Shown here: positions 23,978-32,564 of the stretch, in pieces
Position numbering within the stretch: the stretch's first letter is position 1
How the letters are laid out: each line of letters begins with the position of its first letter
NCBI RefSeq assembly: GCF_014200435.1
Contig: NZ_JACHBR010000002.1
Location: forward strand, 1,309,001 to 1,373,000
DNA: 64,000 nucleotides
Source: Sphaerisporangium krabiense
GTDB taxonomy: Bacteria; Actinomycetota; Actinomycetes; Streptosporangiales; Streptosporangiaceae
Direction of reading: 5' to 3'
Program-made: the position numbers and the translations under genes
The notes under the pieces: generated by a model
The model's input: only the letters and a program-made list of their open reading frames with translations
What the model was told of the DNA's origin: nothing
The model's database searches: none

Positions 23978-25056
23978 CAGGACGGACACAGGCGCCGGGC
24001 GTCAAGGACTACCCGCGGTTCGTCGCCGCCGCCGTGCAGGCCGCCCCGGTGTTCCTCGACCCGGACGCGACCGTCGCCAAGGCGCGCTCGCTGATCGCCG
24101 AGGCGGCGCGCAACGGCGCCGAGCTGGTGGCCTTCCCCGAGGTGTTCGTCCCCGGCTACCCGTACTGGAACTGGACCATGACCCCCGTCCAGGGCGGCCC
24201 GTGGTTCGAGCGCCTGTACCGGGCGTCGGTGGACGTGCCGGGCCCGCACGTGGACGCGATCCGCGCCGCGGCGCGGGAGCACGGCTGCCACGTCGTCATC
24301 GGCGTCAACGAACGCGGGCCCTACGGGGCGGGCACCCTCTACAACACCGTGCTCGTGATCGACGCCAGGGGCGAGCTGCTCGGCGCGCACCGCAAGCTCG
24401 TCCCGACCTGGGCGGAGAAGCTCACCTGGGCGGGCGGGGACGGCGGCTCGCTGCGCGTCCACGACACCGACGTCGGGCCCCTCGGGGTGCTGGCCTGCGG
24501 CGAGAACACCAACACGCTGGCCAGGTTCACCCTGCTGGCGCAGGGCGAGCTCGTCCACGTCGCCAACTACATCGCCCTGCCGGTCGCGCCCGAGGACTAC
24601 GACATGGTCGAGGCGATCAAGGTCCGCGCCGCCGCGCACGCCTTCGAGGGCAAGGTGTTCAACATCGTCGCCTGCTCCACCGTCTCGGAGGAGATCATCG
24701 ACACGGTCGCGGGCGGGGACGAGGCGGCGCGCGAGCTGCTGAGCCGGAAGCACAGCGCGTTCTCCGGCGTGTTCGGCCCGGACGGACGCCTCATCACCGA
24801 GCCCCTCATCGACGACGAGGGCATCGTCTACGCCGAGATCGACCTGTCCCGCTGCATCCAGCCCAAGCAGATGCACGACATCATCGGCCACTACAACCGC
24901 TTCGACATCTTCGAGCTGCGCGTCGACACCCGCAGCCGGCGGCCGGTGGTGCTGCTGGGCGACGACCTCGCGCCCGTGAACACCCCCATCGCGACCACCC
25001 GCGTAAGCAACGACCAGCAGCCCGTGCGCGCCCGGCGCGCCGACGGCGACGAATGA
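23974..25056 (+). CDS. Nitrilase-superfamily hydrolase
   Basis: A 360-residue enzyme with a complete catalytic triad: Glu56 in AFPEVFVPGYPYWNW, Lys141 in AHRKLVPTWAEKLTW and Cys175 in GVLACGENTNTLARF. The extended length and the PGYPYWNW stretch fit the nitrilase branch rather than amidases or N-carbamoylases, though the CGENTN motif differs from the CWEH of classical arylacetonitrilases. It probably hydrolyses a nitrile to an acid and ammonia. Its position between the ThDP enzyme and gentisate dioxygenase, with a start overlapping the ThDP stop, ties it to the same pathway and suggests a nitrile-bearing growth substrate or intermediate. Confidence 0.87.
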   Translation: MTGRTQAPGVKDYPRFVAAAVQAAPVFLDPDATVAKARSLIAEAARNGAELVAFPEVFVPGYPYWNWTMTPVQGGPWFERLYRASVDVPGPHVDAIRAAAREHGCHVVIGVNERGPYGAGTLYNTVLVIDARGELLGAHRKLVPTWAEKLTWAGGDGGSLRVHDTDVGPLGVLACGENTNTLARFTLLAQGELVHVANYIALPVAPEDYDMVEAIKVRAAAHAFEGKVFNIVACSTVSEEIIDTVAGGDEAARELLSRKHSAFSGVFGPDGRLITEPLIDDEGIVYAEIDLSRCIQPKQMHDIIGHYNRFDIFELRVDTRSRRPVVLLGDDLAPVNTPIATTRVSNDQQPVRARRADGDE

Positions 25057-25067
25057 AAGGGAAGCCC

Positions 25068-26168
25068 ATGAGAGAGGACGTCATCGGCCGTTCCCGTGTC
25101 GAGGACACCGAGGAGCTGGAGCGGTACTACGAGGAACTCAGGAAGTTCGACGCCGGGGCCCTGTGGACCGTGGCGAACGAGATCGAACCCTGGTACCCCC
25201 AGCCCCGCTCCGTGCCCATGCACTGGCGCTACGAGGACCTGCGCCCGATGGTCCTGAAGTCGGCCTCCCTGGTCAGCGGCGACGACGCGGGGCGCCGGGT
25301 GGTCATGCTCGTCAACGAGGGCCGCCAGGAACTCAGCGCCGCCGTCGGCCTCCTGTACACCGGTCTGCAGATCATGAACCCGGGCGAGTCGATGACGGCG
25401 CACCGCCATGCCGCCGCCGCGCTGCGCTTCGTCATCGAGGGTGAGGGTGCCTGGACCATCGTCGACGGCGACCGCCTCAAGGTGGGGCCCGGCGACTTCG
25501 CCATCACCCCCAAGGGCACCTGGCACGAGCACGGCAACGACTCCTCGCAGACCCCCGTCATCTGGCAGGACGGCCTGGACATCCCCCTGGTCAACGCCCT
25601 CGACGCCAACTTCTACGAGGTGCACCCCGAACTGCACCAGGTGCCGGGCAAGGTCGTCAACACCTCCTTGCTCCAGCACGGCGCGGGCATACTCAAGCCG
25701 GACCGCCGCGGCTGGAGCAAGCGGTACTCCCCGCTGCTGGCCTACCCCTGGGAGATGACCTACCAGGCTCTGCTCGACCAGGCCAAGGTCAGCGAGGGCA
25801 CCCCTCACGACGGGGTGATCATGGAGTACGTCAACCCCGTCACCGGCGGCTCGGTCATGCCGACCATGGGCGCCCACATGCAGCTCCTCCAGCCCGGCCA
25901 GGCCACCCAGGCCCACCGGCACACGGGTTCGGTCATCTACCACGTGGCCAAGGGCCGCGGCCACTCCGTCATCGCCGGCCGCCGGTTCGACTGGAAGCAG
26001 AACGACATCTTCGCCGTCCCGTCCTGGGCCTGGCACGAGCACGCCAACGACGACGACCGCGACGACGCCTGCCTGTTCTCCTTCAACGACTTCCCCATGA
26101 TCCACTCGCTGGACCTGTGGGCCGAGGCGGCGTACACCGAGGACGGCGGCCACCAGCCGGTCGGCTGA
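25068..26168 (+). CDS. Gentisate 1,2-dioxygenase (bicupin)
   Basis: A 366-residue bicupin of the gentisate/1-hydroxy-2-naphthoate dioxygenase family. The first cupin holds the iron ligands His112 and His114 (AHRHAAAALRFVIEGEGAWT) and His153 (GTWHEHGN); the second has HRHTGSVIYHVAKGRGHS and SWAWHEHAN. It cleaves gentisate to maleylpyruvate with O2. AAAGGGAAG precedes ATG 25068; an ATG at 25053 overlapping the nitrilase stop is also possible. Gentisate is the best supported ring-cleavage intermediate of this cluster because the next two genes complete the classical route. Confidence 0.9.
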   Translation: MREDVIGRSRVEDTEELERYYEELRKFDAGALWTVANEIEPWYPQPRSVPMHWRYEDLRPMVLKSASLVSGDDAGRRVVMLVNEGRQELSAAVGLLYTGLQIMNPGESMTAHRHAAAALRFVIEGEGAWTIVDGDRLKVGPGDFAITPKGTWHEHGNDSSQTPVIWQDGLDIPLVNALDANFYEVHPELHQVPGKVVNTSLLQHGAGILKPDRRGWSKRYSPLLAYPWEMTYQALLDQAKVSEGTPHDGVIMEYVNPVTGGSVMPTMGAHMQLLQPGQATQAHRHTGSVIYHVAKGRGHSVIAGRRFDWKQNDIFAVPSWAWHEHANDDDRDDACLFSFNDFPMIHSLDLWAEAAYTEDGGHQPVG

Positions 26169-26252
26169 CCCCGTCCCCGCCCGTCCCTTCCGGCTCCGGC
26201 CGCGGCGTCGGGCGAATCCCCTGAAAACCGACCTGATTTCCAAGGAGTTCCC

Positions 26253-27155
26253 TTGCGACTGCTCACCTTCCAGACCGCCAGCCTGGAGCCTCGTGCCGGT
26301 GCGCTCGAAGGCGAGATCGTCATCGACCTGGCCGCGCTCGCGGCGGCGGCGGGACGACGCCTGCCGGAGAGCGCCGGAGACTACGTCGCCGACGAGACCG
26401 CCTTCGCCGCGGCACGCGACCTGCTCGGCGCGCACCGCGGCGCCTGGCCCGCGGGCACGGCGCACCGGCTCGCCGAGGTGACCCTGCGCGCCCCCCTGCG
26501 GCCCGGCAAGATCGTCGGCGTGGGGCTGAACTACGTCGAGCACGTGGCGGAGTCGAGCCGCTCCCTGGACACCGCCAAGGAGCTCCCCACCCGGCCGGTG
26601 CTGTTCTCCAAGCCGGCGACCGCCGTGGTGGGGCCGGGCGAGCCGATCCTGCACAACGCCGCGCTCACCGAGCAGCTCGACTGGGAGTGCGAGCTGGCCG
26701 TCGTCATCGGCAGGACCGCGCGCGGCGTCGCGGCGGGCGACGCGCTCGCGCACGTCTTCGGCTACTCGATCACCAACGACATCAGCGCCCGCGACCAGCG
26801 GCGCTCGGGACAGTGGTTCTTCTCCAAGGGCCAGGACTCCTACGCGCCGCTCGGGCCGTGGATCGTGACGGCCGACGAGATCGGCGACCCGCAGGACCTG
26901 GACCTGTCCCTCCGGGTCAACGGCGAGGTGAAGCAGAAGTCCAACACCCGCCACATGCTCTTCTCCATCGCCGACCTCATCGCCGACATCACCTCCGGCA
27001 TGACCCTGGAGCCGGGCGACGTCATCGCGACGGGCTCGCCGTCCGGCGTCGGGGCCGCGCAGGTCCCGCCGCAGTTCCTGCGGCCGGGCGACGTCGTCGA
27101 GCTGGAGATCCAGAACATCGGCCGCCTCGTCAACCCCGTCGTCGCCCACCCCTGA
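26253..27155 (+). CDS. FAH-family hydrolase, probable maleylpyruvate hydrolase
   Basis: A 300-residue fumarylacetoacetate-hydrolase-family enzyme. The metal ligands are Glu145 and Glu147 (LDWECELAVVIG) and Asp176 (ITNDISARDQRR); FSKGQDSYAPLGPWIV and TGSPSGVGAAQ complete the active-site signature. Between a gentisate dioxygenase and a maleate isomerase, the likely reaction is hydrolysis of maleylpyruvate to maleate and pyruvate, without the glutathione- or mycothiol-dependent isomerase used elsewhere. The start is TTG 26253 with AAGGAG five bases upstream. Confidence 0.87.
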   Translation: MRLLTFQTASLEPRAGALEGEIVIDLAALAAAAGRRLPESAGDYVADETAFAAARDLLGAHRGAWPAGTAHRLAEVTLRAPLRPGKIVGVGLNYVEHVAESSRSLDTAKELPTRPVLFSKPATAVVGPGEPILHNAALTEQLDWECELAVVIGRTARGVAAGDALAHVFGYSITNDISARDQRRSGQWFFSKGQDSYAPLGPWIVTADEIGDPQDLDLSLRVNGEVKQKSNTRHMLFSIADLIADITSGMTLEPGDVIATGSPSGVGAAQVPPQFLRPGDVVELEIQNIGRLVNPVVAHP

Positions 27156-27191
27156 GCGCGGCGCGCCCGCCACCACCACCGAAGGAGGACC

Positions 27192-27947
27192 GTGATCCCC
27201 CGCCGTATCAGGATCGGCCAGATCGTCCCCAGTTCCAACATCACCATGGAGACCGAGATCCCCGCCATGTTGCGGGCCAGGGAGCGGGTCGAGCCCGAGC
27301 GCTTCACCTTCCACTCCAGCCGCATGCGGATGACGGAGGTGACCAAGGAACAGCTGGAGGCGATGGACGACGACGCCGGGCGCTGCGCGGTCGAGCTCAC
27401 CGACGCCCGCGTGGACGTCATGGGCTACGCCTGCCTCGTCGCGATCATGAGCCGTGGCCTCGGCTACCACCGGGACTCCCAGCGGAGGCTGCAGGAGAGC
27501 GCCGCCGCGGCCGGAGCCGACACGCCGGTCGTCACCAGCGCGGGAGCCCTGATCGAGGGGCTGAACGCGCTCGGCGCGAAGAAGGTCGCGCTGATCGCGC
27601 CCTACATGCTGCCCCTGACCAAGGCGGTCGTGGAGTACATCGAGCACGAGGGCATCACGGTCACCGACTACATCGCGCTGGAGATCCCCGACAACCTGGA
27701 GGTCGGCGCGCGCGACCCGCGCGTCCTCACCGACATCGTCCAGGACCTCGACCACCAGGACGCCGACGCCGTGGTGCTCTCCGCCTGCGTGCAGATGCCC
27801 TCCCTGGAGGCCGTGCAGGAGGTGGAGGACGCCATCGGCAAGCCCGTCGTGTCGGCCGCGGTGTGCACCGTCTACCAGATGCTCAAGCGGCTCGGCCTCA
27901 AGACCTACGTGCCGGACGCCGGCGCGCTGCTGTCCGGCCGGTACTGA
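27192..27947 (+). CDS. Maleate cis-trans isomerase
   Basis: A 251-residue Asp/Glu racemase-superfamily protein, the usual length of maleate isomerases. The two catalytic cysteines are Cys81 (MGYACLVAI) and Cys199 (LSACVQMPS). PSSNITMETEIPAML at the N-terminus matches the substrate-binding loop. It converts maleate to fumarate for the citric acid cycle. The GTG start has AAGGAGGACC directly upstream, a strong ribosome site. It is the last gene of the operon, followed by a hairpin at 27971. An arylmalonate decarboxylase-like function is the main alternative, but context favours maleate. Confidence 0.87.
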   Translation: MIPRRIRIGQIVPSSNITMETEIPAMLRARERVEPERFTFHSSRMRMTEVTKEQLEAMDDDAGRCAVELTDARVDVMGYACLVAIMSRGLGYHRDSQRRLQESAAAAGADTPVVTSAGALIEGLNALGAKKVALIAPYMLPLTKAVVEYIEHEGITVTDYIALEIPDNLEVGARDPRVLTDIVQDLDHQDADAVVLSACVQMPSLEAVQEVEDAIGKPVVSAAVCTVYQMLKRLGLKTYVPDAGALLSGRY

Positions 27948-27970
27948 CACCGGCACCGCGGCGCACGCCG

Positions 27971-27997
27971 CGGGCGGACGGCCGCGGCGTCCGCCCG
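27971..27997 (+). terminator. Terminator of the catabolic operon
   Basis: A perfect 10-bp inverted repeat (27971-27980 with 27988-27997) with a 7-base loop begins 23 bases after the maleate isomerase stop. It separates the catabolic region from the ABC/two-component locus. Confidence 0.7.
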
Positions 27998-27999
27998 GG

Positions 28000-28065
28000 A
28001 TGACGAATGTCATCGCGAACGCCGGAGAAGGGGCACTGAGCACGGTCCCCGGCCCTGCCTAGGGT
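28000..28065 (+). promoter_or_regulatory. Palindromic operator and near-leaderless promoter
   Basis: ATGAC-GAAT-GTCAT (28000-28013) is a perfect inverted repeat of the type bound by NarL/LiaR-like regulators. It is followed by TGAGCA (28037-28042), a 17-base spacer and TAGGGT (28060-28065). The -10 ends seven bases before the ATG at 28073, so the transcript should start at or next to the start codon. Confidence 0.55.
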
Positions 28066-28072
28066 CGACTCC

Positions 28073-28963
28073 ATGAACGCGATCACCTTCACGGACGTGA
28101 GCAAGGCCTACGGCGAGGCGCCCGCCGTGGACGGGCTGAACCTCACCATGGAGACCGGGCGCACGGTCGCCCTCCTCGGCCCCAACGGCGCCGGCAAGTC
28201 CACGACGATCAACATGCTGCTGGGGCTCGTCCGCCCCGGCGCGGGCCGCGTCGAGATCTTCGGCCGCACCCCCGACGAGGCCGTCGCGGCCGGGATGGTC
28301 GGCGCCATGCTGCAGGACGGCGCCCTCATCCCCGAGCTGACCGTCCGCGAGACCGTCGACTTCGTCCGCCGCCTGTACCCGGCGCCGCTCCCGCTGGAGG
28401 ACGTCCTGGAGATGGCCGGGCTCACCGGCCTGGCCGGGCGGCGCGCGGGGGCGCTGTCGGGCGGGCAGGCGCAGCGCGTCCGGTTCGCCCTGGCCGTCGT
28501 GGGCGCCCCCCGCCTGCTGGTCCTGGACGAGCCCACCACGGCGATGGACGTCGAGTCCCGCCGGGCCTTCTGGGAGAGCATGCGCGCCTACGCGGAGGGG
28601 GGCCGCACGGTGCTGTTCGCCACGCACTACCTGGAGGAGGCCGACGAGAACGCCGACCGGGTGATCGTCATGGTCCGGGGCCGGGTGGCGGCCGACGGCA
28701 CGGCCGCGCAGATCAGGGCGGGCGCGGGCGGCAGCTCGGTCTCCTTCTCGCTCGGCGGGCAGTCCTTGGCGGGCCTGGACGCGCTGCCGGGGGTGAGCTC
28801 CGTCGAGGTCGACGCCGCCACCGTGCGGCTGCGCACCGCCGACGTCGACGCCACGGTGGACGCCCTCTACCGTGGGACCACGCTCCAGGTGCGCGACCTG
28901 CGCGTGCGGGACGCCGCCCTGGAGGACGCGTTCCTCGCCCTCACCCGGCACGCGGAGGACTGA
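28073..28963 (+). CDS. ABC transporter ATP-binding protein (DrrA/antibiotic-export type)
   Basis: A 296-residue ATPase with Walker [10 protein letters not shown], signature [17 protein letters not shown], Walker [13 protein letters not shown] and switch His in [15 protein letters not shown]. The C-terminal extension after residue 220 is typical of the DrrA/CcmA-like exporters. It pairs with the ABC-2 permease immediately downstream and with a histidine kinase and response regulator, the usual arrangement of actinomycete drug- or envelope-stress exporters. No ribosome site is visible, consistent with a leaderless transcript. Confidence 0.92.
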   Translation: MNAITFTDVSKAYGEAPAVDGLNLTMETGRTVALLGPNGAGKSTTINMLLGLVRPGAGRVEIFGRTPDEAVAAGMVGAMLQDGALIPELTVRETVDFVRRLYPAPLPLEDVLEMAGLTGLAGRRAGALSGGQAQRVRFALAVVGAPRLLVLDEPTTAMDVESRRAFWESMRAYAEGGRTVLFATHYLEEADENADRVIVMVRGRVAADGTAAQIRAGAGGSSVSFSLGGQSLAGLDALPGVSSVEVDAATVRLRTADVDATVDALYRGTTLQVRDLRVRDAALEDAFLALTRHAED

Positions 28964-28965
28964 CC

Positions 28966-29778
28966 ATGCCGAACACCATGCCGAACCCGATCCCGGCCGG
29001 CCCCGCCCCCGCCGCCGTGACCGGGCGCGCCCCGAACCCGTTCCCGCGCTACGTCAGGCTCGAAGCGCTCCGCATGCTGCGCAACAAGCGCTACGCCATC
29101 TTCGTCGTGGCGTTCCCCGTCGGCCTCTACCTGCTCTACGCGAACCTGTGGGGCGGCGAGGTGGACGAGGCGTCCGGCCTGCGGACCAGTGTCCTGCTCA
29201 TGGTCTCGATGGCCGCCTACGGCGCGCTCGCCGCGTCGATCATGTCCACCGCCGTGCCGTGGTCGCAGGAACGGCAGGCCGGGTGGCTGCGCCAGCTCCA
29301 GGTCACCCCGCTGCGCGGCCGTACCGTCATCGCCACCAAGCTGGTGTCCTCGCTGCTGCTGGTGCTGCCCGCCCTGGTGCTCGTCGTGGCCGCGGCCGTG
29401 CTGACCCAGCACGTGACGCTGCCCGCCGGGCGATGGGCCGCGCTGATCGCGGTCATGTGGGCGGGGACGGTCCCGTTCGCCGCGCTCGGCCTGATCATCG
29501 GCTCGCTGGCCAGGCCGGACACCGCCCAGCCGCTGGCGATCGCGGGGATGTTCGGCCTCGCCCTGCTCGGTGGCCTGTGGTTCCCCGTCGACATGCTGCC
29601 GGACGCCCTCGGCGCGGTCGCCCGCGCGCTGCCGTCCTACGACTACGCCGACATCGGCCGGCAGATCGTCGCCGGCGGCGCGCCGCACGCCAGGGCCGTG
29701 GGCGGCATCCTGGCCTGGAGCGCGGCGCTGTGCGCCCTGGCGGTCCTGGCCTACCGCAGGGCGACGGCGCGGGGCTGA
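28966..29778 (+). CDS. ABC-2 type transporter permease
   Basis: A 270-residue membrane protein with about six hydrophobic segments and no ATPase motifs, of the DrrB/ABC-2 type. The N-terminal 30 residues are Pro/Ala rich and cytoplasmic. The ATG lies three bases after the ATPase stop, with GGAGGA spanning that stop. Together they should form an exporter; substrate unknown. A second in-frame ATG four codons in is also usable. Confidence 0.9.
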   Translation: MPNTMPNPIPAGPAPAAVTGRAPNPFPRYVRLEALRMLRNKRYAIFVVAFPVGLYLLYANLWGGEVDEASGLRTSVLLMVSMAAYGALAASIMSTAVPWSQERQAGWLRQLQVTPLRGRTVIATKLVSSLLLVLPALVLVVAAAVLTQHVTLPAGRWAALIAVMWAGTVPFAALGLIIGSLARPDTAQPLAIAGMFGLALLGGLWFPVDMLPDALGAVARALPSYDYADIGRQIVAGGAPHARAVGGILAWSAALCALAVLAYRRATARG

Positions 29779-29783
29779 CCGTC

Positions 29784-30935
29784 ATGAGCCTCGGCGACCG
29801 CATCGGCAGGACGCTCAACTTCGGCGGGACGGACCGGCCGTCCCGCTGGAGGCGACTGCTCGGCACCTCGCTGGGCCTGGTCTACCTGTTCTACCCGATC
29901 ACCGACGTCACCTCGGGCGAGATCACCGGGGCCAAGGCGGCGTGGGCGGTGGTCGCGCTGGCGGCCTTCACGGCGTCGTACGTCGCCACCGTGCTCAGCC
30001 CCGCCGACTACGGCGAGCCGGGCCGGTGGACCCCGGCGCTGCTCGCGTCGACCGTGCTCATGGCGGTGACGCTGCCGCTGATCTTCGGCGGCGGCTGGCT
30101 GGCGCTGCCGATCTACGTCACGGTCCTGCTCAGCATGGCGCTGCCGCTGCGGCGGGCCGTCGCCGGCGTCGCCGGCATGGCGGTGGTCGTGACGGCCGAG
30201 GGGCTGGTGAAGGGCGCGGACGCCGCCACGATCGGGCTCCTGCTGCTGCAGATGACCACGCTGTCGGTGCTGTTCATGAGCGTGCGCAACACCCGGAGCC
30301 TGCTGGTCCGGCTGCACCGCGCCCAGGGCGAGGTCGCCCGGCTGGCGGCGGGGGAGGAGCGGCTGCGCATCGCCAGGGACCTGCACGACCTGCTCGGGCA
30401 CACCCTGTCGCTGATCGTGCTGAAGAGCGAGCTGGCCGGGCGGCTCGCCGAGCAGGGCTCGCCGCGCACCGCGGCGGAGATCCGCGACATCGAGCAGGTG
30501 GCGCGCACGGCGCTGCGCGAGGTGCGCGAGGCCGTCAACGGCTATCGCCGGCGCGGCCTGGCCGAGGAGCTCGACGGCGCCCGCGCCGCGCTGGACGCCG
30601 CCGGCGTCGCGGTCACCGTCCGCACCGCCGGCACTCCCTTGCCGGACGACCTCGACGGCCTGCTCGGGTGGGCCGTGCGGGAGGGCGTGACCAACGTCGT
30701 GCGGCACGCGCGGGCGCGCAGGTGCGAGATCTCCGTCACCCTGCGGGACGGGGACGCCGTCCTGGAGGTCCGCGACGACGGCCGCACGGGCGCGGCGTAC
30801 ACGCCCGGCACCGGGCTCACCGGCCTGGCCGAGCGGGTCCGCGCCCGCGGCGGCTCCCTGGACGCCGGTGTGGCGCCCGCCGGAGGCTTCCGGCTGCGGG
30901 TCGTCGTGCCCGCGCCCGTAGACTCGCGCACCTAG
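29784..30935 (+). CDS. NarL-type sensor histidine kinase (DesK-like)
   Basis: A 383-residue membrane kinase. Residues 28-165 hold about five hydrophobic segments without a large extracellular domain, so it probably senses the membrane or the transporter. The phosphorylated histidine is His201 ([12 protein letters not shown]), a HisKA_3 site, and the ATPase domain follows with [16 protein letters not shown] and [11 protein letters not shown]. It starts five bases after the permease stop. Its partner is the response regulator at 30987. Confidence 0.92.
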   Translation: MSLGDRIGRTLNFGGTDRPSRWRRLLGTSLGLVYLFYPITDVTSGEITGAKAAWAVVALAAFTASYVATVLSPADYGEPGRWTPALLASTVLMAVTLPLIFGGGWLALPIYVTVLLSMALPLRRAVAGVAGMAVVVTAEGLVKGADAATIGLLLLQMTTLSVLFMSVRNTRSLLVRLHRAQGEVARLAAGEERLRIARDLHDLLGHTLSLIVLKSELAGRLAEQGSPRTAAEIRDIEQVARTALREVREAVNGYRRRGLAEELDGARAALDAAGVAVTVRTAGTPLPDDLDGLLGWAVREGVTNVVRHARARRCEISVTLRDGDAVLEVRDDGRTGAAYTPGTGLTGLAERVRARGGSLDAGVAPAGGFRLRVVVPAPVDSRT

Positions 30936-30986
30936 ACCCTCCCCCCGGCCCCTGCGCACGCGAGGCCCTTCTCCGAGGAGACCGCG

Positions 30987-31592
30987 ATGATCAGGGTGAT
31001 CCTCGCCGAGGACCAGGCGATGGTCCGGGGCGCGCTCGCGTCCCTGCTCGGGCTGGAGCCGGACATCGAGGTGGTGGGGGAGGCCGCCACCGGCGAGGAG
31101 GCCGTGGCCGTCGCCGTGGCGGCCCGCCCCGACATCGCGCTGCTGGACATCGAGATGCCCGTGCTGGACGGCATCGCGGCGGCCGCCCGGATCCTCGGCC
31201 AGGCGCCCGGCTGCCGCGTCATGATCCTGACGACGTTCGGCAGGCCGGGCTACCTGCGCAGGGCCATGGAGGCGGGCGCCTCGGCGTTCCTGGTCAAGGA
31301 CAGCCCGGCCAAGGAGCTGGCCGCCGCGATCCGCAGGGTGCTGCGCGGCGAGCGGGTCATCGACCCGGGGCTGGCCGCGGCGGCGCTCAGCGCCGGGCCG
31401 AACCCGCTGTCGGGACGGGAACGCGACGTGCTGAGAGCCGCCTCCGACGGCTCCACGATCATGGACATCTCCCGGCGCCTGCACCTGTCGGAGGGCACGG
31501 TCCGCAACTACCTGTCGGCGGCGATCCAGAAGACGCACGCGCGCAACCGGATCGAGGCCGTGCAGCGCGCCGAGGCCCAGGGCTGGCTCTGA
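30987..31592 (+). CDS. NarL/LuxR-type response regulator
   Basis: A 201-residue regulator. The receiver domain has Asp10, the phosphoacceptor Asp54 (LLDIEMPVLDG), Thr in ILTTFG and Lys in FLVKD. The C-terminal LuxR helix-turn-helix is LSGRERDVLRAAS followed by MDISRRLHLSEGTVRNYLS. GAGGAG lies upstream of the ATG. It most likely binds the ATGAC-N4-GTCAT palindrome at 28000 and controls its own operon. Confidence 0.93.
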   Translation: MIRVILAEDQAMVRGALASLLGLEPDIEVVGEAATGEEAVAVAVAARPDIALLDIEMPVLDGIAAAARILGQAPGCRVMILTTFGRPGYLRRAMEAGASAFLVKDSPAKELAAAIRRVLRGERVIDPGLAAAALSAGPNPLSGRERDVLRAASDGSTIMDISRRLHLSEGTVRNYLSAAIQKTHARNRIEAVQRAEAQGWL

Positions 31593-31648
31593 GCCCGCCC
31601 GCGAGCGAATCTACGCTGTAAAGGCGCCGGGCCGGGCGACGGCCCCGA

Positions 31649-32461
31649 TCACGGGAGACGGGCCACGCCGCCGAGGATCGCGGGCTTCGACAGGTCGTAC
31701 TCGGCCTCCCACTCCACCTCCGGCCGCCAGGCGGCCACCGGCACGAGCCCGGGGCGGAGCAGATCCATGCCCGCGAAGTAGGCGGCGATGTCCGCGTGCG
31801 ACCGCGGCTTGGCCGCGCCGCCGGCGGTCCTGGCGTAGAGCGCGCGCACCTGCCGGTCGGCCGGGTCGCCGATGTCGCGGCGGTAGCCGTGCGACAGGAC
31901 CAGGTAGCTCCCGGGCGCCATCTCCGCGCGGAACCGCGCGACGATCCCGCCCGCCAGGGCGTCGTCCGGTACGAAGTGCAGGATCGACACCATCAGCACC
32001 GCGACCGGCCGGGACAGGTCCAGATGCCCGCGGACGGCCGGATCGCCGAGGATCCCCTCCGGCTCGGTCAGGTCGCCGGGCACCACGATCGTGTCGGGGT
32101 TGTCGGCCAGGAGCGCCCGGGCGTGCGCGAGCACGATGGGATCGTTGTCCACGTAGACCACGCGGGAGCCGGGCGCGGCGTCCCTGGCGACCTCGTGCAC
32201 GTTCTGCCCGGTGGGCAGGCCGGTGCCGATGTCGAGGAACTGCCTGATCCCGAGCTCGGCCAGCAACCGCACGGCCCGGCCGAGGAAGGCGCGGTTGGCA
32301 CGGGCCATCTCGCGGATGCCCGGCACCAGGGAGATCACCTGCTCCGCCGCCGCACGGTCGGACTCGAAGTTGTCCTTGCCGCCCAGGTAGTAGTCGTACA
32401 TCCGGGCCACGCTCGGGACGGAGGGGTCGACACCCATGGGAACGTCGCCGCGTTCCGTCAT
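31649..32461 (-). CDS. DUF574-type SAM-dependent methyltransferase
   Basis: A 270-residue member of the actinomycete-specific DUF574 family (PF04672). The N-terminus PSVARMYDYYLGGKDNFESD is the family hallmark, and FLDIGTGLPTGQNVHEVA is the SAM-binding motif, with VYVDNDP as the acidic strand end. The substrate of these abundant paralogs is unknown. GGAGACAGG precedes the ATG. It stands alone, convergent with the response regulator. Confidence 0.92.
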   Translation of the reverse strand: MTERGDVPMGVDPSVPSVARMYDYYLGGKDNFESDRAAAEQVISLVPGIREMARANRAFLGRAVRLLAELGIRQFLDIGTGLPTGQNVHEVARDAAPGSRVVYVDNDPIVLAHARALLADNPDTIVVPGDLTEPEGILGDPAVRGHLDLSRPVAVLMVSILHFVPDDALAGGIVARFRAEMAPGSYLVLSHGYRRDIGDPADRQVRALYARTAGGAAKPRSHADIAAYFAGMDLLRPGLVPVAAWRPEVEWEAEYDLSKPAILGGVARLP

Positions 32462-32564
32462 GCACCTGTCTCCATGCCGCAGATCCTACGGTGGATCGCC
32501 CTTATAGGGATCATCCTGTCCGGTGATGCGCGCGGCTCAGGGTCGGATTTATCCCGCGGTCCCG

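Noticed and set aside
24891-28043. A minus-strand open frame of about 1,050 codons
   Set aside because: It lies antisense to four convincing genes with intact catalytic motifs and has the Val/Gly/Asp/Arg-rich composition of GC-rich shadow frames.
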